This document shows positions 33,541 to 46,059 of a stretch of DNA of 64,000 bases, one piece after another (the first letter of the stretch is position 1; each line of letters begins with the position of its first letter). A model generated the notes under the pieces. It was not told where the DNA came from. It did not search any database and saw only the letters and a program-made list of their open reading frames with translations. The translations under genes were made by a program, and so were the position numbers. The stretch comes from Gerris lacustris (taxonomy: Eukaryota; Arthropoda; Insecta; Hemiptera; Gerridae), in contig OX578276.1 of the NCBI GenBank assembly GCA_951217055.1, forward strand, positions 152,265,012 through 152,329,011. Reading direction: 5' to 3'.

Positions 33541-34636
33541 AGTCTGTTTTGATGTCTCTCAACGGTGCGTCATGAGTAAAACCTTCTTTAATGTCATCCA
33601 ATACGCCCGCGAATTTTTACATTTCTTATTTACAATTTATTAATACTTTTTACAGGTTATTTTTATGTTAAGTCGAGGAAGGATGCAAATTTTATAGTAA
33701 AAAAGGTTATAATATAAAAGGTTTTTTTTAATTGTAAAACGTTTTTGCAGTTTAAAAATAATAAATAAATAAATAAAAATAAACGGAAGCTCAAAAAATC
33801 ACACAGCTAAAAAAGTAGAAAAGAGTGAAATAACCTGATATCTCGATCCTCTCCTCAGCCTGTTCATATGGGAGTTATGAATACGATCCCCATTTCCGAT
33901 CACCTATTTTTGGTGGTTCCGATTTGAACTGATACGATCCGTCGTTCTCTTTTCACACAGCGTTTTGAACTAGCAGATCGTTTTCAAAATAGTTTCCAAA
34001 ATGATGTGTGAACAAAGTATATATTAGACATCAGTGTTGCTCTTTTACCCTGTTACTGCGGCTAGTTATTTTATTTTTTACTCTACATTGACAAAAAACA
34101 CTGTTTGAAGTTTTAGTGACTTTATTTCTTCCCTCCCATAAGTTGACAATGATATTTGACATGCTAGAGTTCAACCAACCGCTAAAATATGTATAATGTA
34201 CTAATAAAAATAAGTCTTAGATTAAAAATAGCTTTTTCTTAGTTTTTTTTAAGTTATTTATTGTTTACTTGACTAATTTTCTTCCCTAACATATATACTG
34301 TCAATGGGATTTTATACAATTCAAAATAATATCCTTTTATAATATAGAATAGATTGGTCAATATTTCAAACACTGATACATTAAATATTTAAAACAATAT
34401 CAAATAGTAGATTGATTTAACATAATATTATCACATCTTGCTTGTGACTTTATTTATTCTCTCAAATAAATTGCAATGACATTTTTTTTTTATGAAATAA
34501 ATAAATAAAAACATATTTATTCATTAACTTAACAAATAGTGTTAAACTTGTACTTAAATACATTTTGTGAAACGTCAATTATTACGTTTATAAATATGCA
34601 ATTATAGTATACTGATTTTAGATGCATTTTTTCCTC

Positions 34637-35560
34637 GATTAGTTGGGTCTTCACACTTGCGATATTTCAATCCCTACTTGGATCATTCCCACTAGAATCT
34701 GTAAGATTCAATTATTAGTCCAGGAGATAGCGTGCAAAAAAGTGTCTGACTAACATCAAGCTAGAATTTTGTGTATAAGTAAATGTAGTTGTTAAACGCG
34801 GACAGAGAGAACCCGGGTTCGATTCCCCGCCAAGGCGAAGTTATTTTTATGACAAATTTTGATGGAATGGTCAATAATAATTCATTTTTTCTACGAAAAC
34901 ATGAAAACTAATATATGAAAAACATTGGGCTAAGTAATTATCAACTTGTATATGTATTCTATTTTAGCTTGATGATCTTTAACTTTTTAAAGGTAAATCT
35001 TGTAAAGTAAATATCGATGATGGTCAGGGAAAATCTGAAGTAGGTCAGGGAAATGTCAGGGAAAAGTCAGGGAATTTTGTCAAGCTATATTAGTGGCCAC
35101 CCTGAGTTAGTCAAATATTACTACAAATCAAAGTGCTCCCCTATCAAGGGACAAACTGGCATCAACTTGATTTTTGGTCTAATAACTAATATAGTACGCA
35201 GGATCATGAAAATCCACAAAAAAGGGCGGGACATGGCTGCTCTCCACCGGTTTGTTTTTTTCAAATGCCTATTGCCAAGCTATGTTCTGCAGACGAACTT
35301 AGCCGACCACATATTCTTAAAAGGCACCATAAGATTTACTTATACACAAATTTCTAGCTTGATGTTAGTCACACACTTTTTTTGCACGCTATCTCTTTTA
35401 CTATATGTATTTATGTACTTTCAAGAATTTTTATATATAACAATAACTGTTACAATGTGATCAGCTAGTCATTAAGCTTGAGAATGATAGGAAGGATCGA
35501 AATATCGCAAATGTGAGGCGTTAGAATTTTTCATAAAAGACCCAACTAATCTAGAATTTA
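34637..35560. mobile_element. Fold-back Penelope-type terminal pair interrupted by a transposon half
   Basis: Inverted arms: left AGTTGGGTCTTCACACTTGC, GCGATATTTC and AGATAGCGTGCAAAAAAGTG, then CTAACATCAAGCTAGAA; right has the reverse complements (CTAGCTTGATGTTAGTCACA, TTTTGCACGCTATCTC, GATCGAAATATCGCAAATGT, AAGACCCAACTAATC). Each arm carries the hammerhead-like motif. Between them lie the right half of a CAGGGTGGCCAC element (34795-35104) and a segment (35200-35400) also found at 59380-59560. Confidence 0.65.
34795..35104 (+). mobile_element. Right half of the CAGGGTGGCCAC transposon
   Basis: Matches 17560-17873: TTAAACGCGGACAGAGAGAA, CCCGGGTTCGATTCCCCGCC, then TCAGGGAAAAGTCAGGGAAT and terminal GTGGCCACCCTG. 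The left half is missing. Confidence 0.8.
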
Positions 35561-38308
35561 TACTACAAGGAACAATTTACTAATTCATAAATAGGGCCTG
35601 ACAGGAATAAGCTTACCATTGTATGTAAAAACATTAATTATTATTGATAAAAATATTAAATAGATGACTGAACAAGCACAGTGTTGCTCCTTTACATTTA
35701 TACTATTTATATTAGTGTCTTTATTTCTTCCCTCACATAGGTTGGTAATGACATTTTTTTAAAGACTTGTAACAAAACATTTGTATTATAAATAATTGGT
35801 AGAATGTTGTTTTTAAATAAGAGATAATAATTATGTTGTAGTTGTTTTAGGTACCTTAATTCTTCCATTCCATATGTTGGCAATAATGATTTTTAAACTA
35901 ATATTAAAAGCAATACTCTTATAAAATTATACTTTAAACGGTTATATTTACTTAAGATAGGTGACAGAACTTTTAAGGGAGACTTGGTGAAAATAAAAAG
36001 GACGGAACCAAATAGTATTACTCTTAAATAAATCTATATCTTTAGAAGGGAGACCATGTCAGATTTTGTGACTCTACGTTTCGAATCCATTACAGGGAGA
36101 AAATCATGTAAATGGATTTCCTCATGTTTATAGATGTAAATGAAAATAAAAAGGTTTCATTATTTTTCAAATTTAAAAATAAATAAATAAATAAATAAAC
36201 AAGCCACACCTTTTTTTTCAGATGCATTTTTTAAACTAATTTTTATTAAAAGAGAGGTTAAGATGGTTAAGAAGGTGTAGATATTAAATGACTTCAATAT
36301 TTCATTTTAGAAACGTTTCGACCATTTTGATAAGGTCATCTTCAGTCTTGTTTTATTCTACAAACAAACATATAATATAAACATTAATTCAAGTTATAAT
36401 TTTTCATTATAAATTTAACAATACCTTGTAATCTCACTGAAATCAATTTTTACTTAAGCATTTGCAGTTAATATAAAATAAAATATACTTACATACGTCA
36501 TTATTTAAAATACTTTCTCCATAAGAGAGGGTCAAGAAATTGTTTTAAATTTAAAATTTTTTAACATAACTAACAAATATTAACAATATCTCATCTTATT
36601 ATCTTATATAACTTGACTACAACACATCAAATTTACTAACTAATATTAATATGTATATATAAAAATAATAAAAATGTAAAACTTAGTGACATCCATACAA
36701 TACCAGCAAATATTAATACAAGGATGTATTAACAAATTAATAGAAATTTTATTAATTTAATAATCTTTTATACTAATTTTTAATATATTAAGAGCCTAAC
36801 TGTTGAGAAAGGAGACAGATTTTGTTGAAGGGTTTTTAGAAAAATGTTCTATTTAAATGACAATAAATTTTGAATTCGGCTCGGAGATTATTATGACAAG
36901 TATATAATTTTCTTTTTCATCAAAAATATTTTATATAAATGTTAATTGTAAAAAAAAAAAAAAAAAATCTATAGGACATATTATTTACATTGGATTTTTA
37001 AATTAAAATATTAATTAAAGGAATTTTGAAGATGAGCAACTGCATTTTGAAGATGATCAACTGCCTTTTATGTTAAAAACATTCCTTCTTTAGCATCGGT
37101 GAAAAAAAAAATGCTTATGAAAAAAAAGACACATTTTAAATTAGTCACCAGAAAAAATGTCACCAGAAAAAAAACCATTTTTTTTACATCTCTTGTCATG
37201 TACCACTCCCATGAACATAATCCCTGTAATTGGTTCGAAATATTTAGAAAAATTTCTAAAATCTTAGACACAGTTCCCCCTTCGGAAGATTTAGCTTTAA
37301 GTATTACTGTTCTTTCTTCCCCTTTAGCTTTTGAATCCTTACCGTATGATTTCCTTCTATTTCTTTTAGTAAAATTTTGTTGTTTTTTATCACTAGTGTT
37401 ATCAATTTCCTTTTGATATCTTTTGTTACTTTAATTTTATAAATGAATCGATCTTTATTGTTGTGTGTTTTGTTTTGTAATAAAATGTAGTTTATTTTCA
37501 AAGATATGTGTAGTTATTATATCGTTAGATGGAATTGTTAAAAAAAATTGCAATGTGTTTTATAATAAAAAGAAACTTGACATTTTGATACTAATTATTA
37601 AAAAAATTTAAAATCAAAATGTTTAAAAAAATTAAACAATTTTTTATAAATTTAAATAAAAGTTGATTAGTGTTAGTAGTTTATTTTTGTTTTATATTAA
37701 TGATTTGATAGAAATGGAAAAATTATTTTTTAGATTTTATGAATTTGTTATTTCCTAGAGACTTTTTTATTTTTAAGAAAAGAAAATTACAGTATTTAAC
37801 ACCAATAAAAATAAATGCTTATATTTCAATACTTGTTTTATATACATCCTGAAGTGAATTATTAGATAACACCTAAACTAATTAATACAAATTAGGTTTC
37901 ATTTATTTTGTGCAAATTTTAAATATTCCAGTCGGAAACTCCGTGATAAAATTAATGTTGTTCAAGAAATAGTTTAAATTTGATTGGGTAGAGAGAAAAT
38001 TCACCAAAAATGTTGCTTTCGACAGGCAAAAATAAAAATTTGGTGATAGAATTCCGGATTTGTTTGGCGCCCCTCTGAAACCGGCACTGGGCAAATGCCT
38101 AGTCTGCCCATTTTTCAATCAGCGACTGGAGGCTAGGTTAACGCTAAGTTGGGGCCCCTTGACGGAATCAGGGATTGAACCCCTATAATAATATAAGATA
38201 AGCTCTTGTTTCCAAAGTACAGATGATAACAATGACCTGTAAAAAGCTTTAAAAAGATGGAAATTCAATTTATTTTTATACTAAGTATGTTTTGAAGAGT
38301 ACCCTGCT

Positions 38309-38587
38309 CCCTGACTTGTCGGTATACTATCGGTGGAATCTTGTAGTAACAGTAGTGTCATGGTGTGATTATGTCGTTGTCAGAAGAAGATAGTACTTTA
38401 CTGCTTCTGTTTTTACTGCTTGTTCTTACTGACTCTCTGTATACCGATCCCTTACTGCCCCACTCCCACACATACCACCCTAGTCAGGGAGCACTCATTA
38501 AGATATAGGTGCTCGGTAAAGAATCTGTACTGAATTGGTACCGAGTGTACGAGCTTACCGATACCATACCGACAAGTCAGGGAGCGG
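38309..38587. mobile_element. MITE with GCTCCCTGACTTG termini
   Basis: The left end GCTCCCTGACTTGTCGGTAT is inverted at the right as ATACCGACAAGTCAGGGAGC. A sister copy in reverse orientation lies at 62395-62739. The internal text (TACCGAGTGTACGAGCTTAC, CTGCTTCTGTTTTTACTGCT) is shared between them. No coding capacity. Confidence 0.85.
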
Positions 38588-38810
38588 CGTTAGACAAAGA
38601 TAATTAGGCGAAGATTTCAAGATCTTAACCAGTACTCCTTGTTCCAATATTTTGTGAAGAAACCGCAGACCTATGATAACATTAATCGAAGAGTTTTTGT
38701 GTCAAATAAAATAATGGTCCTACCATGGAATTTAGCCCGAGTTTGGTTTATTGTTGTCACACCTGACTCTTCCACATTACTAGCAACCTCTTTTGATATC
38801 TCAAAAAAAC

Positions 38811-38838
38811 AAAAAAAAAAAAAAAAAAAAAAAAAATA
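38811..38838. repeat. Poly(A) run
   Basis: About 26 near-uninterrupted A. It creates false Lys/Phe-rich frames on both strands (38639-38871). Confidence 0.9.
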
Positions 38839-39559
38839 TCTTATCTTTCTAGTACAAGGAAAGTAATTCATTTTAAAGAATTTTCCGGTGGTGACTGCTT
38901 CATGTTCGATGTGCTTTTCGCCTTCTATACGTAGTGAAAATATACAATTATAGCATTAAATCAAATTTTTTGAAGAAAAAACAGAAAAAATTGAGTGAAA
39001 ATTTGGCATAGAATATCAACGATATTTAGCTTAATACCAATCTAATTACTTCAATTATTATTATAATTTCTCAATTGTTACTCATCACATTGCAAAAGAT
39101 TCATCGATCTAAATTTTTTAATTTTCTTTAGTGAATATGAAGTATCAGAATTTTAAATAATTATGGTGGTAATGAACAATAAACAAACAATGATTTATAA
39201 AGTTCTCTTCAAAATGTTTTTAACAAAGTTCGCAAATACTTTTCTTTATTTTTTTGTCGACTTTTAAATTTTATTTCTTTCCATTTGAACATTTTGATTG
39301 ATTATATTAAACCCTACAAATGTGTGTATCCTGTTTCGAAAAAACAAAAAAAAAAAAAATCATAAATTGTATTAATAATTAAACTAATGGCGTTATTTTA
39401 CAATGTTACATTAACATCATCAGGTAAGATAGATCTTTTAAACACAAATATTGACAAATTAAAAATTTTAAACAAATCATTTCTTTTAATTGCACTTTAT
39501 TATTTTTATTTTTTATTTTTTCGGTATTATTAAAATAGAATAAGAATACATATATTTTT

Positions 39560-40035
39560 TTGTTTAAATCAAATTATAATTATTTTTAACTACGGGAAAC
39601 AGACAGTGAAAAATACACTCCAGCGCCGGGATTTGAACCACGGGTCTCCTGTATTCCGTAGTATGAAAACTTAAAAATTGAATTTCGAATTGATTGTACA
39701 AGGTACAGGTACTAAATGAGTACTTTATAATTATAAGTGTTAATTCTTGGTTTAGTTCTAATGTCATAAATATTGACTGTCTAAATGTGAATGAATATTG
39801 AAAGCTTGGATTCGGGACTAGTTATCGATTACGGCAGTGGAAAATCATTCTCCTGCGTAGCTTAGTTGGTTAGAGCATCTGTACTGGAAATACAGGAGAC
39901 CCGTGGTTCAAATCCCGGCGCTGGAGTGTATTTTTCACTGTCTGTTTCCCGTAGTTAAAAATAATTATAATTTGATTTAAATTAAAATTTAAACTTTCCG
40001 TAGTATGAAAACTACCAAAACTTAAAAATTGAATA
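39560..40035. repeat. tRNA-like fold-back repeat, about 95-bp outer arms
   Basis: Left arm minus at 39566-39660 (AAATCAAATTATAATTATTT, ACTCCAGCGCCGGGATTTGA, ACCACGGGTCTCCTGTATT). Right arm plus at 39853-39990 with tRNA-like head (GCGTAGCTTAGTTGGTTAGA; stem CTGTA / TACAG around loop CTGGAAA; GGTTCAAATCCCGGCGCTGG). Between them is the family's 3' body. The copies are close to identical where they overlap, so it is young. Confidence 0.82.
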
Positions 40036-40824
40036 TATTTTATATATATTTATTAAGTGCTTGTTTCGTGGTTTATTATTATTATTATTATTTTTAATAA
40101 TAAAAAAAAATAAAATACTAGAAATATTTAATGGACATTTAAAAAGTTATCTCATTATGAAACAAATTTTTTTTTTTGGATCCTCGTTCACTGGTCCCTA
40201 CCAAATTTTATTAATTTTTTTTTCTTTTTAATTTTTTATTTTTGCACACTTTAAATCCAAATGCAAATTAAATAATGATGTGTGTAAATTTATTCATGAT
40301 TCAATTCTTTTTTTACAAGTTCTTGTAGTTAAGACATGTGGTTAAGCTTTTTACAGTGGGCAAATCAAAAAACACTGGTTCTGTATAACACAGTTAATCT
40401 TAGTAACTGAAGAAAATGGTCTCTGCGGCGGGACTGCGCAGTGCAGCCGTGCAGTACTGATGAATTTTGATGAAGGGGCGCTCTTCCTCTTAAATCATCA
40501 GACGAACATAATTCAATTGTAAGGAGGATTGGAAAATTTTGATTTTTAAAACATAACAATTTTCTCTTTTTTCTTTTCATGGGGATTTAAAAAAAATATA
40601 TAAAAATAATAATTTTAATTCATATAAAAATAGAAATAGTAGAAATGAGATTGTTAAAATTGTAAACAAACAAATAATCATATCCTAGTGCAATTTCACA
40701 TTAACCTTAATATACCACCTTTTTAAGGCCATGTTTTAACATTACATCTAGAATGTGTTCCTCTACTAAAAATTTCTGTTATCTCTAATGATGCTTTACC
40801 GATGTTTTTCCATGTTTGATTCAG

Positions 40825-41016
40825 GATGGCAGCGATGCTGGGAAAGTTGCAGCTAAGTCTTTATCGGGTCAGCAAGCCGCTCCGAAATCCGATGAGAAAA
40901 AGAAATCCGATGCTGCTAATGGCAGCAGTGGAAGCAGCTGGCTTGGAGGCATTTTTGGAAAACTGTCTATGAAGCCTAAAAATCAGATGATTTTACCTGA
41001 CGATAAAAATCCTACG
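40825..41016 (+). CDS. Sec16: Sec16 exon 9: C-terminal conserved block, first half
   Basis: A 192-nt phase 0-0 exon, acceptor ATTCAG at 40819-40824, donor ACG|GTAATC at 41017. After a Lys/Ser/Ala-rich stretch it reads SSWLGGIFGKLSMKPKNQMI, then LPDDKNPT. This is the start of the short conserved motif near the Sec16 C-terminus (human SWFFRWLPGKKKTEAYLPDDKNK, from memory): a Trp/Phe-rich hydrophobic patch, basic residues, then PDDKN. The motif is split by an intron exactly after PDDKNPT. It is flanked by large introns (15.3 and 2.7 kb). Confidence 0.97.
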
Positions 41017-43750
41017 GTAATCTTTACATGCATTTAACTCTTTCTTTGTGTTTGAGTGTGAGTGAAACAGCACTGCCGAGTGTGGAAGCTTTGCCACACT
41101 TAAGTGGCCATCGTTGCGGCATTTACCTTTTTACATGCTTTTCATCATAACTTGATTTTGTTCCTCTTGACAATTAAATATATTTTTTACTACGTTATTA
41201 TTAGCTTGCTTTCTTGTTTGTTTGTTTGTTTGTACGGTACAAATCTGGCAATCGATTTCTAACTAACTTCCCGAATACCTAGACATTTGAAACTTTTAGC
41301 ATAGCTCAGAACACGATGACAATGCATTATTTTAATACTTTTAGCCATCTTTCAGCAGAATTTAATTGGTTTTCAGCCAATTTTGCTGTACGGAAAGTTA
41401 GTTCGGAAAAAATCCGCAAGTTATTTTATTTGTTTTGCCATATCCAATATTTACGCAATCTTCATTTTGACGGGTCTCAAATTTGTGATAGATAAACATT
41501 GAATGACAACAAAACAGGAAATATCGATTATATTGTTTATCGATTATATTATTTATACTATTTCAAATATATCGATGGCACGCTTTAGATTTGGTGTTGG
41601 GGAGATCCGTTGTACAAAGATTTGTCCTTTTATAGGTTTAAGATCAGCTCTCTAGATGGTTGTCATTTATGTGAAGTAAATAAATTCGGAACTATTTTTT
41701 TTTTTCACTAACATTATATATTATATAACAATAACAATTATATTATCAACATTACATACGATTGAACAGAAAATTTAAAAACGTAGTATATAAAAAGTTC
41801 TTTTTATCTTGAAATTTTTATAAATAAGAGATAAACATTGAATGACAGCAAAACAGGAAATATATCGATTACATTATTTATTGATTATATTATTTAAATT
41901 ACATGTTGAATTAAGAAATGTTCTTTGCGTTCTTTGTTGCCCATGAGTCGACCACCTTACACATATCCCAACAGTTGCAAATATCAAAAACTAGCTGTTC
42001 CTTTTGCCTCCTTATGGAATGCTTGTGCTATCTTATGCAGATACAGATATTACCCAGGTGCTCGTCTAAAGTCCATGCTTATCTAGAATAGCTTGCTTTT
42101 AATTAAATCATGTCTCCAAAAACCCGTCCCTAACAACTCTTATTGTTTGTATATAGATAACTAATTTGTTTATAGTAATAAATTTCAACGTGAACAGTGT
42201 TATTTCACAATATGCCTCAAATCTAAGTACATTTTAAATGTGTATTTCTCCAATTAATGCTAAACACAACTGAATTTGATTAATTTAAAATTTATTATGA
42301 TCTAACTCCTGTAATTCCTGCTGGTATTTCAGAGCATTACTATGAGTAAACGAATTAACACATTACCTTGGATTACTCTTGAAAATAAATATCAGATCTG
42401 AAGGAGGTCCAGATATGGGTAAAATATAGGCGTTTATAACCAAATATAATCTTATAGCTTTTTTAAAACAAATTTAAGAATTTATTATCCTCTTAAGGCC
42501 AAAAAAGCAATTCCAACTAGATGGGATCAAAACATTAAATGCTCCTTAATAAAATTCTGTGTCTTGATAGACAATAGTTTTCTTAAGGTTCTAATGTTCT
42601 TTTTGTAGAACTCCATAATAAGGTTTAAAGAATGGACTTTAGTTCTACCAAGGTTTTTTTTAAAAAAGTAATATATTTCAGAAGTTACTCCATCATCAGG
42701 CACAAAAACAAAGACTACATAAATAGATTGCACTAAAATATAAAATTTGAAGTATAAATAACATATAATATCTCTATAAAAATCACAATAAACACAGTAC
42801 ACAAGTATAGGTTAAGGTATGATAAGATAAGGTTCATGAGGAGGTTATATCAAGAGGTTAGGTTATTCCAATGTTGTCTTTCATCTGTTGAAACTGCTTA
42901 AAAAGTGGGGAGTCGGAGACTTCTATCTGTTCATTTAATGTAGTAACTGCTGGGTTGTGGGCTGACAGATATATTTCTAAGGCCTCAAGCTGATTTAGCC
43001 TGAGACTCTTTTCTTCTTTATGGAGGAGAGATGCATCATCTAGGTTGAAATTGTGGTTTAGGTCAGTAAGATGCTTAGCAAATGCTGAATCTCTCTTATA
43101 TCTGTTCAGTATAGACTCTTTCTGATTCTTGGTTCTTTTAATTAATTCAAGTTTATTCTGTAGGGTAACTCTTCTAGAAGGTAACGTTTTGGTGGCAAGT
43201 AAATGGTTGACGTCCCTAATGTCCTATTCTAATTTTCTAATTTCTATACTAAGTTTAGTAATACGATTTTTGGTGGCAATATGCTCTGACCATCTAACCT
43301 TTGCTGGCCGTAAGGTTCTTCCGATATATTCTGCATTGCAGTTCGAATCAGAACATTTAAGTTGATAAACTCCACTATGAGTACCAGGGGAAGATTTATC
43401 CTTCATTTTGGAGTTGTCTTTTAGACAACTCCAAAACACATTGTGTTTATTGTGATTTTTATAGAGATATTATATGTTATTTATATTTCAAATTTTATAT
43501 TTTAGTGCAATCTAGTTATGTAGTCTTTGTTTTTGTGCCTGATGATGGAGTAACTTCTGAAATATATTACTTTTTTAAAAAAAACCTTGGTAGAACTAAA
43601 GTCCATTCTTTAAACCTTATGTCTTGATAGAACGATTTTGTCCTTCCAATGTCCACTGAATTAGTGAATGTTTACACTAATAGCCGATGAAATACCAAAA
43701 GGGTTCAAATAGAGTGGATAATTGCACAATTGTTTATTTTGTATTTGCAG
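41017..43750. other. Intron with a Penelope-type fragment
   Basis: 41560-41840 repeats the middle of the 4030-4775 element (ATCGATGGCACGCTTTAGAT, TTGTACAAAGATTTGTCCTT). A decayed PLE-type motif lies at 42398-42430. The region 42527-43625 is described separately. 41040-41550 and 41850-42390 hold nothing recognisable. Confidence 0.6.
42527..43625 (-). mobile_element. Penelope-like element fragment with GIY-YIG end and inverted terminal pair
   Basis: Minus-strand frame 43224-43439 reads SPGTHSGVYQLKCSDSNCNA then EYIGRTLRPAKVRWSEHI: GVYQLKC, Cys-x4-Cys and YIG-x-T-x-R ... EH, the GIY-YIG endonuclease of Penelope-like elements. Further C-terminal words follow with frameshifts (FAKHLTDLNHNFNLDDASLL, NQLEALEIYLSAHNPA). 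On both sides lie inverted copies of about 190 bp (42610-42800 and 43440-43620), each with CTGATGATGGAGTAACTTCT then GAAA, a hammerhead-like core. The reverse-transcriptase part is missing. Confidence 0.82.
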
Positions 43751-44021
43751 ATAATATTTGATGAGAAACGGAAGCAGTGGGTGGATCGGGATAGTGAAGG
43801 CAGTAATGAAACGAAAGAATTAAAACCTCCTCCCATGGGCGGCCCTCTCGGCATGTCTAACCCAGGCATACCTCAATCCAATCCCGGCATGCCTCCGAAT
43901 AACCTCGGCATGCCAATGAATAACCCCGGTATGCCAATGAATAACCCCGGTATGCCTCCAAATAACCCAGGCATGCCTCCATCTAACATGACCAACAAGT
44001 ACAAACTACAGAAAGGAAAAT
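43751..44021 (+). CDS. Sec16: Sec16 exon 10: C-terminal block, second half, and NPGMP repeats
   Basis: A 271-nt exon, acceptor TTTGCAG at 43744-43750, donor GTAAGT at 44022, phase 0 in, phase 1 out. It opens IIFDEKRKQWVDRDSEGSNE, continuing PDDKNPT from exon 9 as in other Sec16 proteins (human ...SIVWDEKKNQWVN, from memory). It then becomes Pro-rich with six or seven imperfect NNPGMPP / NNPGMPM heptad-like units (43859-43987), and ends TNKYKLQKGK. The repeats are coded by 21- to 24-bp units with near-identical cores (AATAACCCCGGTATGCC). Confidence 0.97.
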
Positions 44022-45250
44022 GTAAGTAATACTTTATTATTAATCCTATCATTTCTTTGCACTAATAAAATAATTTGGTTTGTACTTTGCTGAAGCAATC
44101 ACTGTCTGCCGGAATATACTTGTGAGTATGCACTGATAATATAGTATAAACAAACTAGGCTGTCAGTAAGGTGAGCTTGCATTCTTGTCCCAAATTTAGC
44201 AATGAAAGTGTTAATACAGTAGAACCTCGCTTACACGACCCTCAATAACTCGACAACCTCAATTACAAGTGCAATTTTCAAATCCCCTTGAGATTGCCAT
44301 AACACATAATGTTAAATTAACCTCTACTACTCGACCATTATTATCCAAACAACCTCAATAACACGGATTTTTTCCAATTTCCAACGTAACTCAGAACCTC
44401 TATAGCAGGTCGTTTTGAGAAGTCAACCTCCGTGTCTCTATACAAGAATGGGTCGACCTTGAACAAGTCTAGACTTGAAAACCCCACCCATTAACCTCAA
44501 TAACACGACTGATAGCCAAAATAACCTTGATAACACGACCCTCAACAAAAAGAGCACCTTGATAACAAGACTGTTTCCCTAATCCCCTTGAGACACTTCT
44601 TATCGAGGTTCTACTGTACAAGCAAAGGTATTATACCAAAGTTTTTGGTGGTAGAGGTCGGTACAGCCACGATAGTTAAAACATATTTTTTTGTAAGTAG
44701 AGTAGATGGTTGCTTGTATCGTTTAATTTAATTGCTGTTTGGTCTTAAGGGAAAATAATACACTCTATTCAGTGATATTTCGACCCCTCCGTGGGTCATT
44801 CTCAAGCTGATTGACGAAGATTATACTACATTGAAATCTTCGAATTTAAAATTGATTTGCGTAAAAAGAAGTGAAGAGAGTGAGACAGAGGGCAGGTAGC
44901 CAATCGAAAGGGGAGGGGTAGTTAGGCCCTTCTGAGCGCGGTAGGGGGAGACCCTATACCAAGAGCGGGCAGACTGGATCGCACACCTCCTATATCCTCC
45001 AAACTCCCTGTTACACGTGTAACGCTTTTTGGTGTCAATTTTTATTAACGCTTTGAGTTCATGTGCCATAGCCAAGACATGTAAATGTCAATGCTGTAGG
45101 ACTCCATTTATCCGGACACGTGGTAATCAGGAACCCTCGGTAATCTGGACGGTTTTCATGGAGACTGAAAGCTCCTAACAATCTCTAACACTTGGTTACT
45201 GCATTATAGTTTTATTTATAGATTGGTGTGTTTTGTTGTTAATGTTGCAG
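44022..45250. other. Intron with Tigger-type MITE and Penelope-type end
   Basis: Contains the MITE 44217-44616 and, from 44765 to about 45075, sequence with a minus-strand PLE-type motif (ATATTTCGACCCCTCC, GGGTCATTCTCAAG). It ends with a fragment of a Tigger-like terminus at 45100-45160 (ACTCCATTTATCCGGACACG). Confidence 0.6.
44217..44616. mobile_element. Tigger-type MITE with TA target duplication
   Basis: Left CAGTAGAACCTCGCTTACAC, right ATCGAGGTTCTACTG, flanked by TA on both sides. The interior is built of repeated CCTCAATAACACGAC-type words (at least six). No transposase. The repeated word resembles the terminus itself, suggesting internal amplification of subterminal sequence. Confidence 0.88.
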
Positions 45251-45400
45251 CCATGAAGAGTAACTACGTAGACATTCTAAGTAATTCAGGAGTTAGTTCG
45301 AAAGTAAACAGCAGCATGGACCAAATGATGCCTGCCATGGCTCCTACATCACACTCAGACACACCCACGCCTAACCCTAACTACTTTGTACCACAACCAG
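45251..45400 (+). CDS. Sec16: Sec16 exon 11: YVDIL motif
   Basis: A 150-nt exon, acceptor TTGCAG at 45245-45250, donor GTATGT at 45401, phase 1 in and 1 out. The first codon is completed as Ser, then MKSNYVDILSNSGVSSKVNS, SMDQMMPAMAP and NPNYFVPQP. The YVDIL-N-SG element matches the ARYVDVLNPSG segment of human SEC16A (from memory), and FVPQP matches its FVP-type motifs. The frame continuing into the intron to 45483 is read-through, not coding. Confidence 0.96.
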
Positions 45401-45589
45401 GTATGTCCTACTTTCTACGTCTTGCCTATTACAATAAGATTCAAGTCAAACTTCCTTTATTAGCAACAGCAGTCATTTGTTAATTTTTCATTGTTCAATC
45501 AAAAGCATTAAACAACTAATTCAGTAATTGAAATTGAATTTAATGAAGTTTGTTTCACCTCATATGTGTGTAACAACTATTCATAGTAA

Positions 45590-45735
45590 GGCGGCCATAC
45601 ACGTTGGGGTATACCTGACAGTTAAAGCTTTACAGTAAACCTGTACAGGTAAACCACAGCATGAGTGCTGCCAAGTTGTGAAAGCACACAACCTCTGGTT
45701 AACCTGTCAGGTACCACAATGTGTATGGCTTTAGA
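45590..45735. mobile_element. Small MITE with CCATACAC termini
   Basis: Left AAGGCGGCCATACACGTTGG and right CACAATGTGTATGGCTTTA are inverted; inner words GTATACCTGACAG and CTGTCAGGTACC also mirror. It includes the palindrome ACCTGTACAGGT, also present near 24038 in a related fragment. Confidence 0.75.
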
Positions 45736-46059
45736 AGTAAAACTAAAATGGTAATTGTAGATGAATGTTGGTCCCTCAATAATTTAATATTATGTTGCTT
45801 GTTGTGGGTCTTTAGGGGTGTAATATAGACAAACTCTCTCTCAAAAAAATCCATACTTTATCATGATTAATGTAAGTATTTCACATTGTTATCCACAAAT
45901 TGTTTTATTCTGATAATCTGATTATAATTTAAGGTAAAATATTATAATTAAAAAAATGAGGTTGTTAATTAGCTATATTATAAAAAGGAATTGTTTTATG
46001 AATTGTAAATATTATTTTTTTCAATTTTAGAATTATAAAAATAAATGACTAGCGAGCAC

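Larger units (their letters stand above)
25523..40824. other. 15.3-kb intron, longest of the gene
   Basis: Filled with repeats listed separately. Stretches with nothing recognisable: 25990-27240 (apart from unexplained GC-richer text at 26630-26770), 27600-28280, 29060-29980, 31600-32940 (very AT-rich), 33560-34630, 35560-36300, 36350-38300 and 40040-40800. A further short repeat is shared between about 28000-28090 and 30030-30120 (TGTGGATTTTGAGAAAAAG, then CCTAAACCACTAAA). Confidence 0.6.

Noticed and set aside
37099..37501. Frames on both strands in 37.1-37.5 kb
   Set aside because: Lys/Phe-rich low-complexity translation of AT-rich sequence without splice context or homology.
40340..40580. 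GC-richer patch at 40420-40490 with a minus frame of 71 codons
   Set aside because: Considered as an upstream Sec16 exon or promoter island, but no splice sites in phase and no motif; too little to call.
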